Source: Pseudomonadota bacterium
GTDB lineage: Bacteria; Campylobacterota; Campylobacteria; Campylobacterales; Campylobacteraceae
Assembly: GCA_002746565.1 (NCBI GenBank)
Contig: PDPI01000011.1
Span: 1 to 37,252 of the forward strand
Reading direction: 5' to 3'
Length of the DNA: 37,252 nt
Shown here: one piece after another, positions 16,205 through 25,545 of the stretch
Layout of the letters: each line of letters opens with the position of its first letter
How positions within the stretch are numbered: the stretch's first letter is position 1
Notes under the pieces: model-generated
Database searches by the model: none
Told to the model about the DNA's origin: nothing
Seen by the model: only the letters and a program-made list of their open reading frames with translations
Program-made: the position numbers and the translations under genes

Positions 16205-17809
16205 ATGAAAAAAATTGTTTTAGCATTCGTGCTTTTATTTACTTCATTGGCATTTGGTGCTGATATGAAGCCACAATACGGAGGAACTTTGGTATTTGGG
16301 CGTGGTGGAGATGCAACTAGTCTAGATCCAGCCCATGCAACAGACGGAGAAAGTTTTTATGCAACAAGAGCTGTATATAATGGCTTGGTTGAATTTAAAT
16401 ATGGAACAACCGAGGTTGAACCTGCCCTTGCAACTAGCTGGGATGTAAGCAAAGATGGTTTGGAGTATGTTTTTCATTTGAGAAAGGGTGTTTATTTTGC
16501 ACCAACAAAATACTTTAACAAAAAGATAGAATTTACCTCAAAAGATGTTATTTTCTCTTTTAAACGTCAATTCGATGAAAAAAATCCTTACAATAAAGTA
16601 GGCGGTGCGTTTAAGTATTGGTCTGCTATGGATATGAGCAATATTGTCAAAGACATAGTTGCAGTGGACAAATACACGGTAAAATTCACACTTAAAAAGC
16701 CAGAAGCTCCTTTTATAGCTAACCTAGCTATGGATTTTGCTGGAATTTTAAGCAAAGATTATGCTGATTATTTGTTAGAGAAGGGAAAGGCTGATAAATT
16801 AAGTCGTGAGCCTTACGGAACAGGTCCATTTGTTTTTGTAGCATGGAAAAAAGACGATAAAATGATCTTCAATACAAACAAAGACCACTGGGCAGGAAGA
16901 CCTTACATAGATAGACTTATCATGAAGGTTATACCAAACAATGCGGTTCGTGCGGCTGAGCTTAAAGCTGGACAAATCCACATCATGGACTTCCCAAATC
17001 CAGCAGAGGTTGCTGAGCTTGAGAAAAATCCAAAGATAAAACTAGTTCGTCAAGAGGGCTTAAATGTTGGATACCTAGCTTACAACACAGAAAGAAAGCC
17101 ATTTGATAACAAGTTGGTTCGTCAAGCTATAAACTATGCTATAAATACAAAAGGTATAGTTGATAGTGTTTATGAGGGCTTAGGAACAGTTGCTGTAAAT
17201 CCAATCCCTCCAACAATTTGGTCTTATAACAAAAACATCAAAGGTTATGAGTATAATCCCCAAAAAGCAAAAGAATTGCTTAAAAAAGCAGGTTACGAGA
17301 ATGGTTTTGAAACGAATGTTTGGGCTATGCCAGTACCTCGTCCTTACAATCCAAATGGAAGAAAGGTTGCTGAGGCAATTCAAGCAGACCTAGCCAAGGT
17401 TGGCATTAAAGCTAAAATCGTAAGCTATGACTGGGGTACTTACCTTAAAAAATGTTCAAATGGTGAGCATGATATGGTTTTACTTGGATGGACAGGAGAC
17501 AATGGAGATCCAGACAACTTTTTACACGTACTTTTAAGTAAACATTCAGCTTCTCCTAAACCAGCTCAGAACAGAGCGTTCTGGAAAAATGATGAATTTA
17601 CTGCTTTAACTGATGAGGCAAAAGTGACTGCAGATCGTGCAAAAAGAACAGAGCTTTATGAAAAAGCACAGGTTATCTTCAATGAAGAGGCACCATGGAA
17701 AACCATAGCGCACTCTGTGGTAGTTGAGCCTATGCTCAAAAAAGTTCATGGTTTCAAACTAGATCCAACAGGCAAAAGACGCTTCAAAGAAGTTTGGATA
17801 GAAAAGTAG
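16205..17809 (+). CDS. dppA: Dipeptide/oligopeptide ABC transporter substrate-binding protein DppA
   Basis: Periplasmic binding protein of the SBP_bac_5 family. The start at 16205 (534 residues) follows GGAGG with a 6-base spacer; a 4-codon longer frame would bury this site. The N-terminus is a signal peptide (KK, then hydrophobic, cut near AFG-AD at about 19). Family landmarks: FGRGGDATSLDPAHATDGES at the mature N-terminus, VFHLRKGVYF, and the Trp/Asp-rich LGWTGDNGDPDNFLHVLLS block near the C-terminus, as in DppA. It supplies peptides to DppBCDF encoded downstream; a palindromic element separates it from dppB. Confidence 0.92.
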   Translation: MKKIVLAFVLLFTSLAFGADMKPQYGGTLVFGRGGDATSLDPAHATDGESFYATRAVYNGLVEFKYGTTEVEPALATSWDVSKDGLEYVFHLRKGVYFAPTKYFNKKIEFTSKDVIFSFKRQFDEKNPYNKVGGAFKYWSAMDMSNIVKDIVAVDKYTVKFTLKKPEAPFIANLAMDFAGILSKDYADYLLEKGKADKLSREPYGTGPFVFVAWKKDDKMIFNTNKDHWAGRPYIDRLIMKVIPNNAVRAAELKAGQIHIMDFPNPAEVAELEKNPKIKLVRQEGLNVGYLAYNTERKPFDNKLVRQAINYAINTKGIVDSVYEGLGTVAVNPIPPTIWSYNKNIKGYEYNPQKAKELLKKAGYENGFETNVWAMPVPRPYNPNGRKVAEAIQADLAKVGIKAKIVSYDWGTYLKKCSNGEHDMVLLGWTGDNGDPDNFLHVLLSKHSASPKPAQNRAFWKNDEFTALTDEAKVTADRAKRTELYEKAQVIFNEEAPWKTIAHSVVVEPMLKKVHGFKLDPTGKRRFKEVWIEK

Positions 17810-18005
17810 ACGGAAAACGGAAAACGGAAAACGGAAAGCAGAGCTAGTAAGGTAAGCATTGCTGGTTCGTCCGTTTGAGTTTTTGATTTTCCAATAAAAA
17901 TACGGAAAAACGGAGAATTATAGTGCGGAGTTAGCGGGTAGGAATTTAAAAAGTTGCCTACCCCGCTACTCATCCGCTCTCAGTTCTCCGTTCTCAGCTC
18001 TCCGT
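17810..18005. repeat. 7-bp-periodic palindromic element between dppA and dppB
   Basis: Begins directly after the dppA stop with four exact tandem copies of ACGGAAA (17810-17837). It ends with a 14-bp unit TCTCAGYTCTCCGT twice in tandem (17978-17991, 17992-18005). TCTCCGT is the reverse complement of ACGGAGA, so the ends are degenerate inverted heptamers. The centre is a long hairpin: AACGGAGAA (17909-17917) with TTCTCCGTT (17984-17992), GCGGA (17925-17929) with TCCGC (17973-17977), and a GC-rich imperfect arm 17930-17942 with 17957-17969. More GC-rich than the flanking genes. It could stabilise dppA mRNA or damp dppBCDF expression. Confidence 0.7.
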
Positions 18006-18020
18006 CACGAAGGAATTTTA

Positions 18021-19025
18021 TTGTTTAGTTATATAGTTAAAAGATTTTTGTGGGCAATTCCCACATTACTTGGTGTATCGATAGTAGTTTTTTCAATGGT
18101 TCACTTAGCCCCTGGAGACCCGGCACTTGTTATGCTTGGAGAACATGCAAACAAAGAGTCCATAGAGGCACTAAAAGAACAAATGGGTTTAAATAAACCA
18201 TTGATAGAGCAATATTTTCTGTTTGTAGGCAATGCCCTGCAAGGAGATTTTGGAACTTCCATAGTTTCTGGAGAAGCAGTTTTGAGCGAGTTTTTAGATC
18301 GCTTCCCAGCAACCATAGAATTATCCCTAACAGCTCTAACATTTGCAACTTTTTTTGGTCTAGTCGCAGGTATAATCTCGGCCATAAAAAGATATAGTAT
18401 ATTTGATTATACAAGTATGGGAGCTGCACTAGCTGGAGTTTCCATGCCAGTTTTTTGGCTAGGACTTATGCTGATCTATTTTTTCAGTGTAAAACTAGGA
18501 TGGCTACCCGTTTCTGGACGGCTTGGATATGAATATTACCTTGATGGGCCAACTGGATTTTATCTTTACGATAGCTTACACGCTGGAGATTATGAGGCAT
18601 TTTGGGATACCATAAAGCATCTAATGCTTCCAGCAATCGCCCTTGGAACTATACCCATGGCAATAATCGCTAGGATGACAAGGGCTAGTATGATAGAGGT
18701 TTCAAAGGAAGAATACGTAAGAACCGCAAAGGCAAAAGGATGTTCAAAATCTAGAGTTATCCTCATTCACACATTAAAAAATGCCCTAATGCCCGTTATA
18801 ACGGTTATAGGCTTGATGTTAGGAACTCTTTTTTCAGGTTCAATTCTTACTGAGACAACTTTCTCATGGCCAGGAATTGGAAAGTGGCTAGTAAATGCCG
18901 TTAATCAAAGGGATTTTCCCATCATCCAATCAACCACACTTATCATAGCAACCATCTTTGTTGTGGTAAACCTAATCGTAGATTTATTGTATGCGGTTAT
19001 AAATCCAAAAATAAGGTTGAGTTAA
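18021..19025 (+). CDS. dppB: Dipeptide ABC transporter permease DppB
   Basis: 334 residues, six predicted transmembrane helices. The N-terminal LLGVSIVVFSMVHLAPGDP motif is diagnostic of DppB/OppB permeases, and the inner-membrane EAA loop reads EYVRTAKAKGCSKSRVILIHTLKNA. The start is TTG at 18021 with AAGGA at 18010-18014, six bases upstream. It forms a heterodimeric channel with DppC. First gene after the palindromic element, overlapping dppC by one base. Confidence 0.93.
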   Translation: MFSYIVKRFLWAIPTLLGVSIVVFSMVHLAPGDPALVMLGEHANKESIEALKEQMGLNKPLIEQYFLFVGNALQGDFGTSIVSGEAVLSEFLDRFPATIELSLTALTFATFFGLVAGIISAIKRYSIFDYTSMGAALAGVSMPVFWLGLMLIYFFSVKLGWLPVSGRLGYEYYLDGPTGFYLYDSLHAGDYEAFWDTIKHLMLPAIALGTIPMAIIARMTRASMIEVSKEEYVRTAKAKGCSKSRVILIHTLKNALMPVITVIGLMLGTLFSGSILTETTFSWPGIGKWLVNAVNQRDFPIIQSTTLIIATIFVVVNLIVDLLYAVINPKIRLS

Positions 19026-19891
19026 TGAAAAATAATATAATAGAATTTTATAACCAATACAAAAAAAACAAATCTGCCCTTGTGGGAACTTATATAGTTT
19101 TGATTTTGATTTTTTGTGCTATTTTTGCACCGCTTCTTACAGATTATGACCCTCTCATTCAAGATATAAGCAATAGACTTATACCTCCCATGTGGGATGA
19201 GGGTGGAAGCTTTGCACATATTTTAGGAACCGATGATTTTGGTAGAGATATGTTCTCTCGTATCATTTATGGAGCTAGAATTTCCCTTACCATTGGTATA
19301 GTATCAGTTGGCATCTCATTAATTTTTGGCGTTATAATGGGAGCAATTTCAGGATATTTTGGAGGATTGACAGATTTGATTATTATGAGAATTGTTGATA
19401 TTATGCTTTCTATTCCTGCTATCTTGCTTGCTATTGTCATCGTTGCTATTTTGGGACCTGATTTGTTTAATGCCATGATAGCCATCGGAGTTGTTGGAAT
19501 TCCTACCTTTGCTAGGATAGTCAGAAGTTCAGTCTTAGGGGAAAAAGAAAAAGAATACGTCATGGCATCCCGTGTAAATGGTTCACGAAATTTACGTCTT
19601 ATCTCAAAAGTTGTACTTCCAAACTGCACAACTCCCATCATCGTCCAAGCAACCATGGGTTTTGCATCTGCAGTTTTAGAAGCAGCAGGATTAAGCTTTT
19701 TAGGTCTTGGGGCCCAACCACCAACACCCGAATGGGGAGCCATGTTAGCTGATTCTTTACAATTTATAACCACGGCACCTTGGATGATAGTTTACCCAGG
19801 AATCGCCATCTTTCTAACCGTTATGGGCTTTAACCTAGTTGGTGATGGTCTTATGGATGTACTTGATCCAAAGATGAAAGGACGAGCATGA
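19025..19891 (+). CDS. dppC: Dipeptide ABC transporter permease DppC
   Basis: 288 residues with the N-terminal cytoplasmic segment and first helix of OppC_N type, then [22 protein letters not shown], a hallmark of DppC/OppC permeases. The EAA loop reads [24 protein letters not shown] and the C-terminal block is [14 protein letters not shown]. Partner of DppB in the membrane channel. The ATG shares its A with the dppB stop (TAATG), and its end overlaps dppD by ATGA, indicating translational coupling. Confidence 0.94.
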   Translation: MKNNIIEFYNQYKKNKSALVGTYIVLILIFCAIFAPLLTDYDPLIQDISNRLIPPMWDEGGSFAHILGTDDFGRDMFSRIIYGARISLTIGIVSVGISLIFGVIMGAISGYFGGLTDLIIMRIVDIMLSIPAILLAIVIVAILGPDLFNAMIAIGVVGIPTFARIVRSSVLGEKEKEYVMASRVNGSRNLRLISKVVLPNCTTPIIVQATMGFASAVLEAAGLSFLGLGAQPPTPEWGAMLADSLQFITTAPWMIVYPGIAIFLTVMGFNLVGDGLMDVLDPKMKGRA

Positions 19892-20757
19892 TACTTGAAG
19901 TAAAAAATCTAAAAACCCACTTTTTTACAGACAAAGGGGTAAATAAAGCCGTCGATGATGTTAGTTTTTCCATTCAAAAGGGAAAAACCATCTGTGTTGT
20001 TGGGGAAAGTGGAAGTGGAAAAAGCATAACAGCCCTTTCTGTCATGGGACTTATAGAAGAGCCTGGACGCATAGTCGATGGTGAGATTTGGTTCAAAGGC
20101 ACAAACTTACTAAATCTTACAGATAGGCAAATGAGAGATATCAGAGGTGGAAAAATCGCCATGATCTTTCAAGAACCAATGACTAGCTTAAATCCTTCTT
20201 ATACAATAGGTTTTCAACTAAATGAAGCCTTAAAATTGCATCAAAAAGACTTAAACACAAAACAAAGAAAACAAAAAGCCATAGAAGCACTAGAGCTAGT
20301 TGGCATTCCTAGTCCAGAAGATAAGTTGCGTGAATATCCTTTTAAGCTAAGCGGGGGACAAAGACAGCGTGTCATGATAGCTATGGCAATGGCATGTGAG
20401 CCTGATTTGCTAATAGCAGATGAGCCCACAACTGCCCTTGATGTTACCATACAAGCTCAAGTTTTAGATCTAATGAGCGAATTGCAACAAAAAAAAGGTA
20501 CTTCTATCTTGTTTATAACCCACGATTTAGGTGTGGTAGCGGGAATTGCTGATGTGATAGTTGTTATGTATAAGGGAAAAGTGGTAGAATACGCCAGCGC
20601 TAAAGATCTATTCATGAACCCAAAACATCCTTATACAAGAGCACTTTTAGGTTCCATTCCAAAATCTGGAAAAGAGTTTAGAAAAACAAGGCTTTCAACC
20701 ATAGATGAAGATACGGATTATCTTAGTTTTCCTAAGGAGATAAGATGGGAGAAGTGA
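19888..20757 (+). CDS. dppD: Dipeptide ABC transporter ATPase DppD
   Basis: 289 residues. Walker A GESGSGKS, signature LSGGQRQRV and Walker [13 protein letters not shown] are intact; the Q-loop reads [16 protein letters not shown] as in peptide-import ATPases. The protein is about 35-40 residues shorter than typical DppD and ends soon after [10 protein letters not shown], lacking the C-terminal Cys-rich oligopeptide-transporter extension. It powers DppBC together with DppF and overlaps dppF by 13 bases. Confidence 0.92.
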   Translation: MILEVKNLKTHFFTDKGVNKAVDDVSFSIQKGKTICVVGESGSGKSITALSVMGLIEEPGRIVDGEIWFKGTNLLNLTDRQMRDIRGGKIAMIFQEPMTSLNPSYTIGFQLNEALKLHQKDLNTKQRKQKAIEALELVGIPSPEDKLREYPFKLSGGQRQRVMIAMAMACEPDLLIADEPTTALDVTIQAQVLDLMSELQQKKGTSILFITHDLGVVAGIADVIVVMYKGKVVEYASAKDLFMNPKHPYTRALLGSIPKSGKEFRKTRLSTIDEDTDYLSFPKEIRWEK

Positions 20758-21554
20758 TTTTAGAAGTAAAAAACCTAAGAAAAGAATACAAAATCAGCCG
20801 AGGGCTTTTCAAAGAGCCAAATATCATAAAAGCCGTAAATGGCATAGACTTTGAAGTAAAAAGAGGCGAAATTTTAAGCATAGTTGGGGAGAGCGGGTGC
20901 GGAAAAAGTACCACTGCAAAATTACTAACTGGCATCGAAAAGGCAACTAGTGGAGAGATACACTTTGAGGGGAAACGCCTTATGCATTTTGATAGAAATG
21001 ACTGGAGCGAGTACAGAAAAAAAGTCCAAATCATCTTTCAAGATCCATATTCTAGTCTAAACCCAAGATGGAATGTTGGTAAAATCATAGCTGAACCTTT
21101 AATGCTAAATAGTAACTTATCCACCAAGGAAATCCGTAAAAAAGTATATGCTATCATGGATAAAGTTGGTTTGCTTCCAGAATGGTTTGAACGCTATCCT
21201 CACCAATTTTCAGGCGGACAAAGACAGAGAATTGGCATAGCAAGAGCTTTGATCTTAAACCCAGAAGTGGTGGTGTGCGACGAGCCTGTCTCGGCCCTTG
21301 ATGTCTCCATTCAAGCACAAGTGCTAAACTTGCTTTTAGACTTGCAAGAAGAATTTAACCTAACTTATATCTTTATATCCCATGATTTAAGCGTAGTTGA
21401 ACATATAAGCGACAGAATAATCGTCATGTATTTTGGCGATATAGTAGAAAAAAATTCAGTAGATGAATTACTAGCAAACCCAAAACACGAATATACCCAA
21501 AAACTTCTTTCTGCCATTCCCCATGTGGAAAAAGCTATGGAGAGGTTTGCTTGA
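20745..21554 (+). CDS. dppF: Dipeptide ABC transporter ATPase DppF
   Basis: 269 residues. Walker [11 protein letters not shown]-loop [16 protein letters not shown], signature [15 protein letters not shown] and Walker [21 protein letters not shown] are all present. It ends [20 protein letters not shown], again without the Cys-rich C-terminal extension. Second ATPase of the importer and last gene of the operon, followed by an 11-bp terminator hairpin. Confidence 0.93.
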   Translation: MGEVILEVKNLRKEYKISRGLFKEPNIIKAVNGIDFEVKRGEILSIVGESGCGKSTTAKLLTGIEKATSGEIHFEGKRLMHFDRNDWSEYRKKVQIIFQDPYSSLNPRWNVGKIIAEPLMLNSNLSTKEIRKKVYAIMDKVGLLPEWFERYPHQFSGGQRQRIGIARALILNPEVVVCDEPVSALDVSIQAQVLNLLLDLQEEFNLTYIFISHDLSVVEHISDRIIVMYFGDIVEKNSVDELLANPKHEYTQKLLSAIPHVEKAMERFA

Positions 21555-21580
21555 TTTCTCCATAAAAATAAAGATCAAAC

Positions 21581-21612
21581 AAATTAGAGGGCAGCTTCTT
21601 CCCCTCTAATTT
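21581..21612. terminator. Bidirectional terminator between dppF and the LRR gene
   Basis: AAATTAGAGGG (21581-21591) pairs perfectly with CCCTCTAATTT (21602-21612) across 10 bases. On the minus strand it is followed by GTTTGATCTTTATTTT. It lies between convergent genes. Confidence 0.65.
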
Positions 21613-21620
21613 ACTACAAA

Positions 21621-22427
21621 TCAATTCAGCAACAAATAATAAATAGGGCTTAAATTAATACAATTTCCATTTGTATCTAAAATCTCCTGATAGCCACTTT
21701 CTCCCATTTTAGATTTTATAAAATCTATCACTGATTGTTCATTGGTTTTTAGGGAGCAATTGTTGTAAAGCCTAAGGTAATCTTCTGTCATCTTTGTGAG
21801 ATTTACAATTGAACTTGGAATTTGACCTGTGAGGTTGTTACCATCAAGACAAAGATATTTTAATTCTGACAAATTTCCAATATCACTTGGAATGGGGCCT
21901 GTGAGGTTGTTGTTGTAAAGAAGAATAGAATATAGCTCTGTCAGATTTACAATCTCGCTTGGAATGGAGCCTGTGAGGTTGTTATCCCTAATGGAAAGAT
22001 CCTGTAATTCTGACAAATTTCCAATCTCACTTGGTATTGGACCTGTAAGCTTGTTATCCCAAAGACGAAGATATTTTAATTTTGTTAATTCTCCAATCTC
22101 ACTCGGAATTTGACCTGTGAGCTTGTTAAAACTAAGATTAAGAAGTTCTAAATATTCCAGATTTCCAATCTCACTTGGAATGGAACCTGCAAGGTTGTTA
22201 TTATAAAGATAAATCTCTATCACATTGGTCCCTGCTTCATTACATGTAACTCCATACCAATCACAAATACTAGTCGTTGTTTTCCAATTGGTATTATTTG
22301 TCCAAGAGTCTCCATTGGTAGAATCATAAAGTGCCCTAAGTGCCACCCTTTCAATCATCAACTCCGCTAAAACATTCATATTGAATGCAAACATTAAACT
22401 TAAAATTAAAACTAAAAACTTTTTCAT
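21621..22427 (-). CDS. Secreted leucine-rich-repeat protein (plant-type LRR), copy 1
   Basis: The start at 22427 (268 residues) has AAGGA seven bases upstream; a TTG two codons earlier lies too close to it. A signal peptide (KKFLVLILSLMFAFNMNVLA) is followed by a cap like plant LRRNT: ALRALYDSTNGDSWTNNTNW then CDWYGVTC. Six 24-residue repeats follow on the plan L-x-x-L-x-L-x-x-N-x-L-x-G-x-I-P-S-E-I-G-N-L. A C-terminal cap with Cys (NCSLKTNEQSVIDFI, NGNCIN) ends SPIYYLLL. Secreted LRR proteins usually bind other proteins or glycans; a surface or host-contact role is possible. Paralogue of the next gene. Confidence 0.85.
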   Translation of the reverse strand: MKKFLVLILSLMFAFNMNVLAELMIERVALRALYDSTNGDSWTNNTNWKTTTSICDWYGVTCNEAGTNVIEIYLYNNNLAGSIPSEIGNLEYLELLNLSFNKLTGQIPSEIGELTKLKYLRLWDNKLTGPIPSEIGNLSELQDLSIRDNNLTGSIPSEIVNLTELYSILLYNNNLTGPIPSDIGNLSELKYLCLDGNNLTGQIPSSIVNLTKMTEDYLRLYNNCSLKTNEQSVIDFIKSKMGESGYQEILDTNGNCINLSPIYYLLLN

Positions 22428-22450
22428 AACCAATTCCTTTTATAACGAAT

Positions 22451-22470
22451 AAGCCATTAAACCATGGCTT
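22451..22470. promoter_or_regulatory. Hairpin in the leader of LRR copy 1
   Basis: AAGCCAT (22451-22457) and ATGGCTT (22464-22470), a perfect 7-bp stem with a 6-base loop, lie upstream of the Shine-Dalgarno of the minus-strand LRR gene. Copy 2 has a smaller hairpin (TCCAC 23556-23560, GTGGA 23566-23570) at the matching place. Confidence 0.35.
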
Positions 22471-22584
22471 GAGAATTGAAGCTGAAAGCGAAACTTTTTA
22501 ATCTATATCTATGACACTCCTTATATTTGGTATAGTAGATAGATTCTACAATCTTAATCTTATTTTAATTTAAAAACCTAAACT

Positions 22585-23529
22585 CTAATCTAACAACAAA
22601 TAATAAATAGGACTCAAGTTAATGCAATTTCCATTTGTATCTAAAATGTGTTGATAAGCATCATATGCTTCTATACAGTTTATAAAATCCACAACAGCTG
22701 AATCATTAGTTTTTAGTGAACAATTTTCATAAAAAGCAAGTCTCGCAATATCTGTAAGATCGACGATGGAACTTGGAATTTGACCTGTGAGCTTGTTATT
22801 GTTAAGATAAAGATACTCTAAATTTTCCAAATCTCCAATCTCACTTGGAATAGGACCTGTTAGATCGTTATAACTAAGATTAATATATTCTAAATTTTCC
22901 AAACTTCCAATCCAACTTGGAATTGAACCTGTGAGGTTGTTATAGCTAAGATTAATATGTTCTAAATTTTCCAAACTTCCAATCTCGCTTGGGATGGAAC
23001 CTGTGAGGTTGTTGTTAGAAAGACCGAGCCACCATAGTTCTGTCAAATTTACAATCCCCTTTGAAATGGGACCTGTGAGGTTATTGTCTCTAATGACAAG
23101 ATGCTGTAATTCTGACAAATTTCCAATCTCGCTTGGAATAGAACCTGTTAGATTGTTATAGCCAAGATCAAGATATTTTAAATTTTCCAAATTTCCAATC
23201 TCGCTTGGAATCGTACCTGTAAGCTTGTTGTGGTAAAGTCCGAGAGATTCTAAATATTTCAGATTTCCAATCTCGCTTGGAATTTGACCTGTGAGATTGT
23301 TGGTGTGAAGATAAATATAAACTACATTGGTTTTTGATTCATTACATGTAACTCCATGCCAATCACAAATACTAGTCGTTGTTTTCCAATTGGTATTATT
23401 TGTCCAAGAGTCTCCATTGGTAGAATCATAAAGTGCCTCAAGTGCTATTTTTTCACTTTCTAAGCCCGCTAAGGCATTTATGCTAAATGCAAACATTAAA
23501 CCCAAAACCAACAATACAAACTTCCTCAT
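22585..23529 (-). CDS. Secreted leucine-rich-repeat protein (plant-type LRR), copy 2
   Basis: 314 residues with the same plan as copy 1: signal peptide (ending near INALA), an LRRNT-like cap with STNGDSWTNNTNW and CDWHGVTC, then eight 24-residue repeats, two more than copy 1, and a Cys-containing cap ending SPIYYLLL. Two adjacent repeats (ENLEHINLSYNNLTGSIP and ENLEYINLSYNDLTGPIP) are nearly identical in DNA, a sign of recent unit duplication. The 5' and 3' ends are almost identical in nucleotide sequence to copy 1, so the pair arose by tandem duplication. AAAGGAG precedes the ATG at 23529. Confidence 0.86.
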   Translation of the reverse strand: MRKFVLLVLGLMFAFSINALAGLESEKIALEALYDSTNGDSWTNNTNWKTTTSICDWHGVTCNESKTNVVYIYLHTNNLTGQIPSEIGNLKYLESLGLYHNKLTGTIPSEIGNLENLKYLDLGYNNLTGSIPSEIGNLSELQHLVIRDNNLTGPISKGIVNLTELWWLGLSNNNLTGSIPSEIGSLENLEHINLSYNNLTGSIPSWIGSLENLEYINLSYNDLTGPIPSEIGDLENLEYLYLNNNKLTGQIPSSIVDLTDIARLAFYENCSLKTNDSAVVDFINCIEAYDAYQHILDTNGNCINLSPIYYLLLD

Positions 23530-23833
23530 GTCAATCTCCTTTTACAATCGACAAGTCCACTTAGTGTGGATAAAACATAATATGCTCTAGGCAAACCTCC
23601 TATATTTATATATTATAAAATCTAATAATACTAATCATTAATTAGTACCATGCGATCATTTTACAACTCCAATACTTACTTTTTACTTAAAAAATACGAG
23701 CATCTTTTAGGAAATTTTAATTAAAAATAAATAGCCATCAAAAGACCCATTTAGATTTAATAAAAATATAAAAGGCAAGATTATAAAATTTTATTTGTAT
23801 CTAACTTTTATTTAACATAGCCTCTATCAAATA
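23530..23833. other. 304-bp AT-rich intergenic region with the LRR copy 2 promoter
   Basis: No open frame of note. On the minus strand a TATAAT at 23617-23612 could serve LRR copy 2, giving a leader of about 75 bases with a small hairpin at 23556-23570. The rest is AT-rich without repeats or a clear terminator for the YbiT-type gene. Confidence 0.5.
23612..23617 (-). promoter_or_regulatory. Probable -10 (TATAAT) of LRR copy 2
   Basis: TATAAT on the minus strand about 83 bases before the ATG, followed by AAATATAGGAGG. A similar AAATATAAGGAG lies upstream of copy 1, suggesting the promoter regions were also duplicated. Confidence 0.4.
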
Positions 23834-25429
23834 TTAATTCTCCAAATTTTGCACATACCTCTCATAACCACCCCTAAAATCCACTATCTCCCCATCATCT
23901 TTTACATGAATAATGCGATTTGCAAAGGCGTCTATTAGTTCCCTATCGTGGGTGGCACAGATGACATTTCCATCAAACTTATACAAACCCTCCCCGAGGG
24001 CTATGATAGCTTCTAGATCTAGATGATTGTTTGGCTCATCTAGTATCAAAAAATTGCCCTTTTTAAGCATTATGTGACTGAGCATCATACGATGTTTTTC
24101 CCCTCCGCTGATGTCTTTTACATTTTTTTGTTGCTCTTCTCCTGAAAAAAGCATTCTTCCTAAGCATCGCCTGATTTCATCGATATTTTGAACACTATCT
24201 TTGCTCTCAAGCCATTCATATAAGCTCTTATCTCCTTTTATAATCTCTGTGGTATTTTGTGGAAAATAGGTATATTCTATGGTCGCACCCCAAAAAACTT
24301 CTCCATTTTGAGGGTTTAATCCTTTTGTTAAAAGTTGGCAAAGGGTGGTTTTTCCTGCTCCATTTGCACCGATGAGAGCTATTTTGTCGCCCTTTTCTAC
24401 TTTTAGATTGAAATTTTTATAGATCTGATTTTCCCCATAGGAAAAATCCACATTTCTAAGCTCCAAAATCTCATTTCCGATATCCCTTTTTTTCTTAAAT
24501 ACTATACTAGGATCCCTACGCGAAGAGGTCTCAATCTCGCTAATATCAAGCTTTTCAAGCTGTTTTTGGCGTGAAGTTGCTTGCTTAGCTTTTGAGGCAT
24601 TTGCCGAGAAACGCTGGATAAAACGCTCCAATTCATCCTTTTCTTTTAACTTCTTATTTCTCTCCATTTCTTGTTGCTTTTGAATTAGTGTCGAAGCGAT
24701 GTACCAATCATCATAGTTACCTGTAAATTCACGGATTTTTTTAAAATCCACATCCAAAATATTTGTACAAACCGCATTTAAAAAATGCCTATCATGGGAG
24801 ATGACCACCATGGTTCCCTCGTGGCGTTTTAACTGCTCTTCAAGCCAAGAAATAGCATCCATATCAAGGTTATTTGTGGGCTCATCTAAAAACAAAACAT
24901 CGGGCCTAGGAAAAAGCACTTGAGCTAGTAAAATCTTAAATTTTTCCGCACTTGTGATGGAGCTCATAAGATTTTCATGACTAGACGAGGGAAATCCCAA
25001 GCTTTCCAAAATCTTCTCTATCTGCACATCACATTCGTAGGTCGGGTCCTCTTCGGCTGAGATAATTTCAAGCTCAGCTAAACGCTCATTTACCTTTTCA
25101 TCCTCAAAATCCCCCTCCATATAAAGCTTTTCTTTTTCTTTTATGGCATCATAAAGCCTTTTATTTCCTATCAAAACGGCATCTTTTAGGCTAAAATCCT
25201 CATAGGCAAATTGATTTTGCCCCAAAACTCCAACCCTTAAACCACTTTTTACCGAAATATTCCCACTAGTTGGCTCAAGCTCTCCCGATAAAATCTTCAT
25301 AAAAGTACTCTTCCCTGCCCCATTTGCACCTATGAGTCCATATCTTTTTCCCCCGTCTAATTCCAGATTTATATCCTCAAAGAGTAATTGAGATCCAAAT
25401 CGCATAGTTATACTATTTACATTAACCAT
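23834..25429 (-). CDS. ybiT: ABC-F family ATPase, YbiT type
   Basis: 531 residues, two ABC domains, no membrane part. Walker A motifs are GANGAGKST and GANGAGKTT; Walker B motifs are LFLDEPTNNLDMD and LILDEPNNHLDLE. The second signature is normal (ISGGEKHR). The first, where YbiT has a P-G-W-K-type sequence, reads ITSAEKFKILLA, which is a YbiT-like departure. The Arg/Lys-rich interdomain helix (RFSANASKAKQATSRQKQLEKL) is the P-site tRNA-interacting motif of ABC-F proteins. YbiT-type proteins are housekeeping translation factors. It is independent of the first ABC-F gene in the window and is intact. Confidence 0.9.
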   Translation of the reverse strand: MVNVNSITMRFGSQLLFEDINLELDGGKRYGLIGANGAGKSTFMKILSGELEPTSGNISVKSGLRVGVLGQNQFAYEDFSLKDAVLIGNKRLYDAIKEKEKLYMEGDFEDEKVNERLAELEIISAEEDPTYECDVQIEKILESLGFPSSSHENLMSSITSAEKFKILLAQVLFPRPDVLFLDEPTNNLDMDAISWLEEQLKRHEGTMVVISHDRHFLNAVCTNILDVDFKKIREFTGNYDDWYIASTLIQKQQEMERNKKLKEKDELERFIQRFSANASKAKQATSRQKQLEKLDISEIETSSRRDPSIVFKKKRDIGNEILELRNVDFSYGENQIYKNFNLKVEKGDKIALIGANGAGKTTLCQLLTKGLNPQNGEVFWGATIEYTYFPQNTTEIIKGDKSLYEWLESKDSVQNIDEIRRCLGRMLFSGEEQQKNVKDISGGEKHRMMLSHIMLKKGNFLILDEPNNHLDLEAIIALGEGLYKFDGNVICATHDRELIDAFANRIIHVKDDGEIVDFRGGYERYVQNLEN

Positions 25430-25493
25430 CTATTTCATTGCCTTTTAATTTTTTTTAGTATTCTATCATATTTACATGTAAAGTTTAATAAGT

Positions 25494-25522
25494 TTGACTT
25501 TGAGATGCTCCTATGATACAAT
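25494..25522 (+). promoter_or_regulatory. Sigma-70 promoter (TTGACT, 17 bp, TACAAT)
   Basis: TTGACT at 25494-25499 and TACAAT at 25517-25522 with a 17-base spacer, 24 bases before the ATG of the flavin-binding gene. This is the clearest two-box promoter in the window. Confidence 0.7.
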
Positions 25523-25545
25523 CGCAATAAAAAAGGATATTTCAA

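Noticed and set aside
21700..23330. Regular 72-bp repeats as a possible CRISPR-like array
   Set aside because: They are in-frame coding repeats of the LRR proteins with no spacers.
23580..23620. Tiny ORF (MFYPH) after a GGAGG in the LRR copy 2 leader as a leader peptide
   Set aside because: The GGAGG is about 17 bases from its ATG and no alternative pairing with the LRR Shine-Dalgarno was found.
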